64,000 nt of DNA from Verrucomicrobiales bacterium. Its GTDB lineage: Bacteria; Verrucomicrobiota; Verrucomicrobiia; Limisphaerales; UBA9464. How positions within the stretch are numbered: position 1 is the stretch's first letter; the number at the start of each line of letters is the position of its first letter. This document shows positions 17,542 to 24,689 of the stretch, one piece after another. The DNA lies in the NCBI GenBank assembly GCA_027488845.1, contig JAIYBC010000041.1, forward strand, positions 1 through 64,000, read 5' to 3'. The notes under the pieces are model-generated. The model was given only the letters and a program-made list of their open reading frames with translations, had not been told where the DNA came from and did no database searches. A program made the translations under genes and the position numbers.

Positions 17542-17925
17542 AATGGTCTCCTTGGAAGTTCCTCCCGCTTCTCCCCTCGGAAAAAGTGGCTTCCGGTGGA
17601 GGGGGAGGAGTTTTGCCCGTTCCCGGCACTCCTCCCCCTCCACTTGGAAGCGACTTGGCCTTCAGCCGGTCCGCTGACGGACCGACCGCTTCACGTTCCC
17701 CGGCTGGGGGACGTGACCGGGCCCTGGAACGAAGGGGTCAAGGTGGAGCGCAGGGAAGCGTCAGCGGGCCGCAAGGCTCCCGAGAACACCTTGAGGCCGG
17801 GAGGGCAAGGGACCGGCGCCCGCGGCGGTTCACCCCCAATGGCCCGCGGGCCATCGGGCCATGGTCCGAAGGTCCCCCCAACGTGCTCCCGGGAGGGTCC
17901 ATAGATCCTCAGGGGGTCCTGAATA
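17542..17925. repeat. Hairpin-rich non-coding region with a 16-bp perfect inverted repeat
   Basis: No gene is seen in these 384 bases. They carry several inverted repeats: 17596-17611 with 17628-17643 (16-bp perfect arms GTGGAGGGGGAGGAGT, 16-nt spacer), 17667-17684 (7-bp stem CGGTCCG, loop CTGA), 17692-17715 (10-bp arms CACGTTCCCC with one G-T pair, loop GGCT) and the palindrome TGGCCCGCGGGCCA at 17840-17853. Such density of perfect arms near relaxase genes is a hallmark of oriT regions, but REP-like elements or transposon debris are alternatives. Confidence 0.55.
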
Positions 17926-18435
17926 TCAGATGCTCGTAGAACGACAATTACGGTTCCCACGCTGGGGAAATCTAAATGTCGTTGACCGGTTTGAGTCCTC
18001 GCAGAGATCTGTGCTCAGGACACCCCTGCGGGATGTGCCCGCCCCCACGGGCCATTCCAAGACGGGCTTGTTCAAAGACGAACCTCCAAGGAGGCCCGCT
18101 TCCGGCGCCGGGCTTCCCACGCCGCCTCCTTGATGTGGGTGGTCACCTCCTTTGTCCTCCTGGCTCAGCCTCGTCGTCACGCTGGGATGGTTGTGTGAGA
18201 CGATCAGGGCGACCGCCCCGGCAAGGATGGCGCCCGGGAAGATCTCCCGGGGGTGAAACACGCAGGAGTTCGCCGTACCGGTGGCGACCACGGTGTACCC
18301 GATCACCTGATTGGAACTGCGGTTGCTTCGATTTCTCGGAGAGAGCGGAGCGCGGACGGCCGGATTCAGGCCGTAAGGCGGGATCTCAGCCAAAACAATG
18401 AACAGAAAACCGACCAAGGGGGATAACCCTCTCAC
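17926..18435 (-). pseudogene. radC: RadC-like JAB-domain protein, frameshifted remnant
   Basis: The frame contains the RadC/JAMM core VIGYTVVATGTANSCVFHPR, followed by ALIVSHNHPS, where HNHPS corresponds to the metal-binding HNHPSG motif. After SQEDK the frame turns to nonsense, while the next frame continues plausibly as EVTTHIKEAAWEARRRK, so a 1-bp shift near 18148 is likely. The part before VIGY also lacks the usual EHFVVLLLDTKN segment, suggesting an internal deletion. The GTG start overlaps the stop of 18432-18653 in a GTGA. RadC-like genes are common plasmid accessory genes. The last 20 bases before the stop carry the left copy of the 22-bp inverted repeat. Confidence 0.7.
17933..17954 (+). 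repeat. Left copy of a 22-bp inverted repeat (terminal repeat candidate)
   Basis: The 22 bases CTCGTAGAACGACAATTACG plus GT occur here and, perfectly inverted, at 29755-29776. Four more bases match with one change. The pair brackets the cysteine desulfurase to cyclase cluster (18.7-29.5 kb). A chance exact 22-mer match within 64 kb is very unlikely. The repeat lies inside the decayed radC reading frame, consistent with an insertion boundary. Confidence 0.75.
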
Positions 18436-18653
18436 GTCGACTTGACGGGCCCCGGATGGCTGGCCAGTTCGGCCAGCCAGAAGTCCTTGGCAATCTCGCC
18501 TCGTCCGCGAGCGGGCTCGAAGAAACCTTTGGCGACAGGGACGTGGTGCGGGGGATCCGCGAGGGGCATCGCTCGCTCATGAAGGCCACCGAGGGGCATC
18601 TCCTGTCCCAAGGTGACGAACATCGTTGCCGCCGTGGGATCCATTCCACCCAC
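18432..18653 (-). CDS. Small hypothetical protein upstream of radC remnant
   Basis: A 73-residue frame (MGGMDPTAATMFVTLGQEMP...) whose stop overlaps the radC GTG start in GTGA, the main reason to believe it. It is Pro- and His-containing with KGFFEPARGRGEIAKDFWLA near the end. I recognise no domain. It could be a truncated plasmid gene. Confidence 0.4.
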   Translation of the reverse strand: MGGMDPTAATMFVTLGQEMPLGGLHERAMPLADPPHHVPVAKGFFEPARGRGEIAKDFWLAELASHPGPVKST

Positions 18654-18747
18654 CCTGCCCTGAAGGTTGGTGAGTTGGTTCCGGTACGGCTAGGGCGGCC
18701 GGGCAGCCGGATCATCGAGTCGGCGCGGTTCCAGGGACGCTGGCGGG

Positions 18748-19971
18748 TCACAGGCCGGTCCCGGTGCCGCAGAAGGCAACGCGGGGAAGCGGGCACGCTT
18801 GTGGTCCGGCGCCGTGCGCGGCTTCCGTCCCGCCCCCCAGAAGCTCCGTGGCGGCCCGTCTCACCGCGTCGAAAAGCGCGGCCCAGTCCTCCGGACGGGT
18901 GTCCCAGCCCGCGCTGAACCGGACCATGCGGTCGCTTTCGTCCGGCTGATAACCCATGGCGGCAAGCACGTGGGAGGGCTTCTCACGTCCGCTGGAACAG
19001 GCGCTGCCGGTGGAGGCGGCGACGCCGAGCCGGTCAAGCTTGACCACCCAGCGGCGGCGGCAGTCGGCCGTTTGGGGCAAGAGGACGGCGGCGGTGTTCC
19101 AGAGGCGGGGCGCTTCCGCGCCGACGACTTCGGTGTCCGGCAGGGCCTGGCGGAGGGATCCGATGAAGGAGTCCCGCCATGCGGACCGTTCCGCAAGGCC
19201 GGGTCCTGGTCTGGTCCCGGTCGGGTTCAGGGCCTCCTCGCGTTCGCGCAGGGCGGCCACCAGCGCGAGGACGCCGGCCACGTCCTCGGTGCCGGCGCGG
19301 CGCCCCTCCTCCTGCGGTCCGCCGACGACGAGGGGTTCGAGTTCCGGGCAGGCCACGATGAAGCCCGTGCCGCGCGGGCCGCCGAACTTGTGTCCGCAGG
19401 CGGTGACGAAGGTGCACGCGCCCAGGCCGGCGGCGGGCATGCGGCCGACCCACTGGGCGGCGTCGCAGAAGAACGGGACGCCGGCGGCGGCGCAGAGGGC
19501 GGCGACTGCATCCCATGGCTGCAGCACGCCGGTCTCGTTGTTTGCCGCCATCAACACCACGCCCCCCACATCGCCGCGCAGGAGACGGTCGTTTATCCAG
19601 TCGCCGTCCACCCGCCCGTGGCGTGGGATGGGCATTGCCTCGACGCGCGGGCCGAGCCAGAGTTGGGCGGCGGCCCGGACGGAGGGATGTTCGACGGGGG
19701 AGAGCAGGACGGGGCCTCGGGTGGCTAGGGCGAGGTGGCGGAGGACGGTGTTGTTCGCCTCGCTCGCGCCGGAGGTCCAGACGATGCGGCCCGGATCGCA
19801 TTGGATCCAGCGGGCGAGGCTGATGCGCGCGTCGGCGAGGGCCGCGTCGGCTCGGGCGCCCAAGCGGTGCGGGCTGGAGGGATTGGCGGGGAGACGTTCG
19901 ACCGCGTCCAGCCACGCGGCCCGTGCTGCGGGCGACACGGGGTGGGTGGCGTTGTGATCGAAGTACAGCAC
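18748..19971 (-). CDS. Cysteine desulfurase (NifS/IscS-like)
   Basis: A 407-residue class V aminotransferase-fold, PLP-dependent enzyme that takes sulfur from L-cysteine. The N-terminus is LYFDHNATHPVSPAARAAWL, the substrate/PLP region is TSGASEANN, the PLP lysine lies in TACGHKFGGPRGTGF, and the catalytic loop cysteine is in ASTGSACSSG. All key residues are present. The start is GTG at 19971. It is divergent from the GcvH-like gene and shares a 100-bp upstream region with it. Because the neighbours include a ferredoxin, a radical SAM enzyme and a lipoyl-type protein, it probably supplies sulfur for their Fe-S clusters or for lipoyl formation. The C-terminal 30 residues are extra and disordered-looking. 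Confidence 0.9.
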   Translation of the reverse strand: MLYFDHNATHPVSPAARAAWLDAVERLPANPSSPHRLGARADAALADARISLARWIQCDPGRIVWTSGASEANNTVLRHLALATRGPVLLSPVEHPSVRAAAQLWLGPRVEAMPIPRHGRVDGDWINDRLLRGDVGGVVLMAANNETGVLQPWDAVAALCAAAGVPFFCDAAQWVGRMPAAGLGACTFVTACGHKFGGPRGTGFIVACPELEPLVVGGPQEEGRRAGTEDVAGVLALVAALREREEALNPTGTRPGPGLAERSAWRDSFIGSLRQALPDTEVVGAEAPRLWNTAAVLLPQTADCRRRWVVKLDRLGVAASTGSACSSGREKPSHVLAAMGYQPDESDRMVRFSAGWDTRPEDWAALFDAVRRAATELLGGGTEAAHGAGPQACPLPRVAFCGTGTGL

Positions 19972-20074
19972 GGCGGAAAATGTGGCGGCGGCCAGGGTAA
20001 AAGCGACGCCGTAGATTTTCCTACACAGCCGTTGAAGCTTGCCTAGCCTTAAAACGTCGTTCCCAACTTACCTC

Positions 20075-20536
20075 GTGTCCGTATCGATCCCGTACAAGCG
20101 CGCGACGTTCGTGACCCGCCTTCCGGCGGGCCACCGGTACTCCCCGTCCCATTGCTGGCTGGCGGTGTCGGACCCCGGCCGTTGGCGGGTGGGTTACACG
20201 AAGTTCGCCTTGAGGATGCTCGGAGAACTGGTGGACGTGCAGTTCGACCGGGCGCCGGGGAGTGCGGTGCGGCCCGGGGACGTTCTGGGTTCGATCGAGG
20301 GGTTCAAGGCGGTGAGCGACCTGTTCTGCGTGGGGAGCGGCACGTTTTGCGGGGGCAACCCGGCCTTGCGAACCGAACTAGAATCGCTGGGACGGGATCC
20401 CTACGGGGCGGGCTGGCTGTACGAGTTCGAGGGTGAGCCGGACGACCGGTGCATGGACGTGACGCAGTATCAGGGATTGTTAGACGCCACCATCGACCGC
20501 ATTCTGGCGAAACAGAAGGCTGAGGAATCCGCATGA
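20075..20536 (+). CDS. Glycine cleavage H-like lipoyl-carrier protein
   Basis: A 153-residue protein starting at GTG 20075 (a TTG at 20039 is the alternative). It has the H-protein fold signature: SHCWLAVSDPGRWRVGYTKF, then LGELVDVQFDRAPGSAVRPG, and the lipoyl-lysine segment GSIEGFKAVSDL with K78 as modification site, followed by RDPYGAGWLYEFEG. It differs from GcvH in LFCVGSGTFCGGNPAL, where two extra Cys follow the lipoyl turn. No GcvP or GcvT genes lie nearby, so glycine cleavage is unlikely. GcvH-like carriers are known outside glycine cleavage, for example LbpA in sulfur oxidation with sHdr. The stop overlaps the GTPase start in ATGA, indicating one operon. Confidence 0.82.
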   Translation: MSVSIPYKRATFVTRLPAGHRYSPSHCWLAVSDPGRWRVGYTKFALRMLGELVDVQFDRAPGSAVRPGDVLGSIEGFKAVSDLFCVGSGTFCGGNPALRTELESLGRDPYGAGWLYEFEGEPDDRCMDVTQYQGLLDATIDRILAKQKAEESA

Positions 20537-21675
20537 GCGCCAACGCAAATTCCATCGCCGGAACCGCCCGTTACTTCATGATCGGCGGCTTTCTGGGCGC
20601 CGGGAAGACGACTGCCGTCGCCGCCTTGGCCCAACGCCTCGTCCGCGACGGCCTTCGGGTGGGGCTGATCACGAACGACCAGGGGAGCGAACTGGTGGAC
20701 ACCGCCATGCTGCGGGCGCGCGGCTTCGCCACCGAGGAAATCGCCGGCGGCTGTTTCTGCTGCCGCTTCAACTCGCTCGTGGACGCCGCCGGCAAGCTCG
20801 ACGCCGTGACCCGCCCCGACGCCTTCGTCGCCGAACCCGTCGGGAGCTGCACGGACCTCGTCGCGACGGTCACGTATCCTTTGCGGCGGATCTACGGTGA
20901 CCGATTTCGCGTCGCGCCGCTGAGCGTGCTGGTGGACCCCGTGCGCGCCGAACAGGTCTTCGGCCTCGCGCCGGCCCGGAAGTTTTCCGACAAGGTGCTC
21001 TACATCTGGCGCAAGCAGGCCGAGGAAGCCGACCTGCTCGTCATCTCCAAGACCGACCTGCTGGACGAAGCACGCCTCGAACGCCTGCGCACCCGGCTGG
21101 CCGAGGAATTCCCGGGCAAGGACATCATCGCGGTGTCGGTCCGCACCGGCGCGGGCGTCGAGGCGTGGTTCGAACGCATGCTCGGCGGCGAACAGGTTTC
21201 CCGGCCCGTCATGGCCGTGGACTACGACCTCTACGCCGAGGGCGAAGCGCTGCTCGGCTGGCTCAATGCCACCGTGGCTGTGGCCGGTCCGGCCTTCGAC
21301 GCCAATGCGCTGCTCCGCGCCCTGGCTGACGATCTCCGCCAGCGTTTGGGTGACGCCGAGATCGCGCATCTGAAGATGACCTTCAGTCCCGACGAGGGTC
21401 TGGGCGACATCGCCGCCGTGAGCCTGGTCCGGAGCGACTACGTGCCGGAACTCAGCCTCACGCTCGATGGCCCGGCCGAGTCCGGCCAACTGATCCTCAA
21501 CCTGCGCGCCGAAGCCGATCCCGCTGAGCTGCGCGCCGCCGTCGAGGCCGCCGTGGTCGCCCTGCCGCAGCGCCTGCCCGGTCTGACTGCGCGACTGGAG
21601 CACGCTGAGCAATTCCGCCCCGGCCGCCCAACCCCGACCCACCGCGTGACCAACGCCGACCTCGTTCCCGCATGA
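20533..21675 (+). CDS. COG0523 (CobW/G3E) metallochaperone-type GTPase
   Basis: A 380-residue G3E GTPase. Walker A is GGFLGAGKTT (residues 18-27), the metal-binding CxCC motif is GGCFCCRF (C74, C76, C77), and the base-specificity motif is SKTDLL. The C-terminal CobW_C-like domain runs from about 230 to 350. COG0523 proteins deliver metals or help metalloenzyme maturation. ATGA overlaps join it to both neighbours. The partner here may be the lipoyl-type protein or the Fe-S proteins downstream. The metal cannot be read from the sequence. Confidence 0.88.
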   Translation: MSANANSIAGTARYFMIGGFLGAGKTTAVAALAQRLVRDGLRVGLITNDQGSELVDTAMLRARGFATEEIAGGCFCCRFNSLVDAAGKLDAVTRPDAFVAEPVGSCTDLVATVTYPLRRIYGDRFRVAPLSVLVDPVRAEQVFGLAPARKFSDKVLYIWRKQAEEADLLVISKTDLLDEARLERLRTRLAEEFPGKDIIAVSVRTGAGVEAWFERMLGGEQVSRPVMAVDYDLYAEGEALLGWLNATVAVAGPAFDANALLRALADDLRQRLGDAEIAHLKMTFSPDEGLGDIAAVSLVRSDYVPELSLTLDGPAESGQLILNLRAEADPAELRAAVEAAVVALPQRLPGLTARLEHAEQFRPGRPTPTHRVTNADLVPA

Positions 21676-22088
21676 GCCAGTCCCCCGCCGGCGCGCCCGC
21701 CGTCCTCTACTGCCACTGCCAATACGCGCAGGTCGTCCCGCCGGAGGTAAAGGCCGCGGTGCTGAAGCAGCTCTGCGCGTCCAACCTGCCGTTCGAGGCG
21801 GTGCCGGACCTGTGCGAGCTCTCCGCCCGGCGCGATCCGTCGCTGAAACGCCTCGCCGCGGCCGGACCGGTGAAGATCGCCGCCTGTTTCCCGCGCGCGG
21901 TAAAATGGCTGTTCGCCGCCGCCAACGCGCCGTTGCCGCTGGGGGCCACCGAGGTGGTGAACATGCGCAACCAACCCGCCGCCGAAGTGATCGCTGCGCT
22001 CCAGTCGGCCGAACTCAACCCCAACCTCCCCGCCGGCAAGGTCACGGTGGCCGACGCGCCGGCGCCTGCCGCCCAACCCGCCTCCTGA
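21672..22088 (+). CDS. Cys-rich conserved hypothetical protein of the cluster
   Basis: A 138-residue protein with a CHC motif near the start (VLYCHCQYAQVVPPEVKAAV), further cysteines in LKQLCAS, PDLCELS and IAACFPRAVKWL, and a Pro/Ala-rich tail. The spacing CxC-(~30)-C-(~15)-C-(~25)-C could hold an Fe-S cluster, and the pattern recalls N-terminal pieces of HdrA-like proteins. No firm family is known to me. Its start overlaps the GTPase stop in ATGA and its stop is 1 bp from the ferredoxin start, so it belongs to the same complex or pathway. Confidence 0.65.
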   Translation: MSQSPAGAPAVLYCHCQYAQVVPPEVKAAVLKQLCASNLPFEAVPDLCELSARRDPSLKRLAAAGPVKIAACFPRAVKWLFAAANAPLPLGATEVVNMRNQPAAEVIAALQSAELNPNLPAGKVTVADAPAPAAQPAS

Positions 22089-22089
22089 C

Positions 22090-22911
22090 ATGGCCCTCTC
22101 CGATCTTCCCCTACGTGTCGTGCTCTACGAAGGCTCCGGTGCCGTCGCCGTGGCGCCCGAGGACCGCTTCGCCGCCGTCAGTGCGCTGCTGGAACGCGGC
22201 TTTGGCGTCACCCTCGCCGGCGCGGAACGTCCCGTCGCACCCGCCGACACCAGCCCGTTGCTCGTCGTCGGCCGCTGGCAGGATTCGCCGCCTACCGCGG
22301 ACTCCGCCCAACGCCTCCGCTGGGGCCAACTGGATCCCGCGACCGTGGCTGACCAGGCCGAGGCGGCCCGCGCCGAATTCGCCGCGCCCGCGCCCGGCGC
22401 GTGGAAGCCGTGGTTTCCGGTCATCGACTACGACCGTTGCACGAACTGCATGCAGTGCCTGAGCTTCTGCCTGTTCGGCGTCTATGGCGTGGACGGCGAG
22501 AAACGCATCCAGGTCCAGAACAACGACAACTGCAAAACCAACTGTCCCGCCTGTTCGCGCGTCTGCCCCGAGGCCGCGATCATGTTCCCGAAATACAAGG
22601 CCGGCCCGATCAACGGCGACGCGGTGAGCGATTCCGACCTCAACCGCGAGAAGATGAAGATCGACATCTCCGCGCTGCTGGGCGGCGACGTGTATTCGCT
22701 GCTCCGCGACCGGAGCGAACGCGCCCGCAGCCGCTTCGGCAAGGAACGCGACTCCGACAAGGCGCTGGCCGAACGCCAGAAGTGCCTGACCAAGCTCGCC
22801 GCGCTGGCCGGCGACATCCCGCCCGAAGTCCTGATGAGTCTGCCGTCGCCCGAGGAAATCGCGCGGAAGGCGGAGGAAGCCGCAGCAAAGGCGAAGGCGG
22901 CGTTGGCCTGA
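22090..22911 (+). CDS. 2[4Fe-4S] ferredoxin-domain protein with extensions
   Basis: A 273-residue protein. The middle has two [4Fe-4S] cluster motifs: YDRCTNCMQCLSFCLFGVYG (CX2CX2CX3C) and CKTNCPACSRVCPEAAIMFP (CX3CX2CX3CP). The first 110 residues have no cysteine motif and may be a docking domain. The C-terminal 80 residues are charged and helical. It is likely the electron donor for the radical SAM enzyme 480 bp downstream or for the lipoyl/CHC proteins upstream. Gene spacing is 1 bp from the preceding gene. Confidence 0.85.
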   Translation: MALSDLPLRVVLYEGSGAVAVAPEDRFAAVSALLERGFGVTLAGAERPVAPADTSPLLVVGRWQDSPPTADSAQRLRWGQLDPATVADQAEAARAEFAAPAPGAWKPWFPVIDYDRCTNCMQCLSFCLFGVYGVDGEKRIQVQNNDNCKTNCPACSRVCPEAAIMFPKYKAGPINGDAVSDSDLNREKMKIDISALLGGDVYSLLRDRSERARSRFGKERDSDKALAERQKCLTKLAALAGDIPPEVLMSLPSPEEIARKAEEAAAKAKAALA

Positions 22912-22932
22912 ATCACGACGGCGTAGATCTCG

Positions 22933-23388
22933 ATGTCTGACAACTGGATCATCCTGATTCCTGAAGACCCGCGTCTGGTGCCCTCTGGGGATCGGAATGA
23001 CAGGGCCATTGCTTTGCTCAAATCCTTGGCTCCGCAATCGGAGAAGGTTGAAACGGCGGTCTCTGACCTCATCCGGTTTGTGGATGCCGGCGAAAACTTC
23101 CAGCGCATAAACTGCCCTTCCTGCAATTCGCAGATCGACAATGAATGGTGGCAGGAACAGATGTCCGATGACTTTGTGGACGGTGGGTTCCTGTTGAAGC
23201 TGCGAGACACTCCCTGCTGCAAAGCCACAGCAACTTTGCATGAACTCCGCTACGACTGGGCCCAAGGCTTTGCCAAGTTCAGCTTGGAAGCAATGAATCC
23301 GAACATCGGTGAGCTTCCGGAGTCCGGAGTCCGGGACCTTGAATCCGTCTTGGGTTGCCCGTTGCGTCTCATCTACTGTCACCTCTAG
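22933..23388 (+). CDS. Hypothetical protein, Cys-containing, lower GC
   Basis: A 151-residue soluble protein (MSDNWIILIPEDPRLVPSGD...) with a CPSCNSQ zinc-ribbon half-site and a later PCCKA segment. The base composition is visibly less GC-biased than the flanking genes. It resembles stand-alone small proteins often seen as immunity-like cargo, but I cannot name a family. It sits between the ferredoxin and radical SAM genes without overlap, unlike the rest of the operon, so it may be a later insertion. Confidence 0.6.
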   Translation: MSDNWIILIPEDPRLVPSGDRNDRAIALLKSLAPQSEKVETAVSDLIRFVDAGENFQRINCPSCNSQIDNEWWQEQMSDDFVDGGFLLKLRDTPCCKATATLHELRYDWAQGFAKFSLEAMNPNIGELPESGVRDLESVLGCPLRLIYCHL

Positions 23389-23393
23389 CCGAC

Positions 23394-24689
23394 ATGCTCC
23401 CCACCCTCGTCTATCGCACCCTGCGCAGCGCCAATCCCCGGTGCATCGCAAAGTTCGCCTGGAACTTCGGCGTGAAGGGGCTGGTGTCGGTCGAGAAGTT
23501 CAAGCGGCGCATCAAGCGCGGCGAATACTTCCCGCCGTTTCTCTACCTCTCGATCCTCAACTCCTGCAACCTGCGCTGCCAGGGCTGCTGGGTGGATGTC
23601 GCCGCCGAACGCACCGAAATCGACCTCGAGGCGCTCAACCGCACGATCAACGACGCCAAGGCGCACGGGAACTCCTTCTTCGGCATCCTCGGCGGCGAGC
23701 CGTTCATGCACCCGCAGTTGCTGGACCTGCTCGCGGCGCATCCCGACTGCTATTTCCAGGTCTTCACCAATGGGCAGTTCATCACCGAGAAGATCGCCGC
23801 CCGGCTCAAGGAACTGGGCAACGCCACGCCGCTCATCTCCATCGAGGGCCGCGAGATCACCAGCGACGAGCGTCGCGGCAACAAGGACGTGCTGAACCGC
23901 ACCTTGCGCGGCCTCGACAACTGCCTCCGCGCCGGTCTGCTCACGGGGGTCGCCACCAGCGTCTGCCAGACGAACATCGACGAGCTGCTCACCGAGTCGT
24001 GGCTGCGCGAGCTGATCCAGCGCGGCGTGCATTACGTCTGGTATCACACCTATCGGCCCGTCGGCCCGAAGATGAATCCGGCGCTGGCGTTGCGGCCCGA
24101 CCAGCTCGTGCGCACCCGGAAGTTCGTCGTCGAGATGCGGGCCAAGGTGCCCATCGCGATCATCGACGCCTATTACGATCACCAGGGCCAGGCGCTGTGC
24201 CCGATGAGCACGGGCATCAGCCATCACGTCGGGCCCACCGGCGGCATTGAGCCGTGCCCGATCATTCAGTTCGCCAAGGAGGACATCCGCGATCCGCGCG
24301 GCGTCTTCACGGCGATGCGCGACTCGGCCTTCCTGAAGGACTTCCGCGAACTCAGCGCCCACCACACGCGCGGCTGCGTGGTGCTGGAACGGCCGGACCT
24401 CGTGAAGGAACTCGTCGTGAAGCACGGCGCCCGCGACACCACGCTGCGCGGCACCGCCATGGCCGAGCTGGACGCCATGACGCCGCGTTTCAGCCAGTGG
24501 CTGCCGGGCGAGGAGGTTCCCGAGAAGCACTGGATGTATCGCCTGTCGAAGAAGTATTGGTTCTCCGACTTCGGTGCCTACCGCAACGTCGCCCACGATG
24601 CCGCCGGCAAGGCCCGCTTGCTCCAGCAACGGCTGACTGCTCCTCTTTCCGAAACTAACACTCCTTCGGCCCAGTCTTCTCCGCCATGA
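23394..24689 (+). CDS. Radical SAM enzyme with SPASM-like C-terminus
   Basis: A 431-residue protein starting at ATG 23394. The CX3CX2C cluster motif is NSCNLRCQGC (C58, C62, C65), followed by the GILGGEPFMHP segment typical of the SAM-binding GGE motif. A second Cys set (ALCPMSTG, EPCPIIQ, RGCVVL) fits an auxiliary cluster. The N-terminal 50 residues are basic and may contact membrane or lipid. It lies next to a prenyl synthase and a cyclase, as in hopanoid loci where HpnH adds adenosine. It is not a clear HpnH, since the HpnH-type CNLACxGC motif differs. The stop overlaps the next start in ATGA. Confidence 0.82.
   Translation: MLPTLVYRTLRSANPRCIAKFAWNFGVKGLVSVEKFKRRIKRGEYFPPFLYLSILNSCNLRCQGCWVDVAAERTEIDLEALNRTINDAKAHGNSFFGILGGEPFMHPQLLDLLAAHPDCYFQVFTNGQFITEKIAARLKELGNATPLISIEGREITSDERRGNKDVLNRTLRGLDNCLRAGLLTGVATSVCQTNIDELLTESWLRELIQRGVHYVWYHTYRPVGPKMNPALALRPDQLVRTRKFVVEMRAKVPIAIIDAYYDHQGQALCPMSTGISHHVGPTGGIEPCPIIQFAKEDIRDPRGVFTAMRDSAFLKDFRELSAHHTRGCVVLERPDLVKELVVKHGARDTTLRGTAMAELDAMTPRFSQWLPGEEVPEKHWMYRLSKKYWFSDFGAYRNVAHDAAGKARLLQQRLTAPLSETNTPSAQSSPP

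Noticed and set aside
20075-20536. Assignment as a true glycine cleavage gcvH
   Set aside because: No gcvT or gcvP genes nearby, and two extra cysteines in the fold. The operon context points elsewhere.
23394-24689. Assignment of the radical SAM gene as hpnH
   Set aside because: The cluster motif and C-terminal cysteines differ from HpnH as I know it, so I kept a general call.
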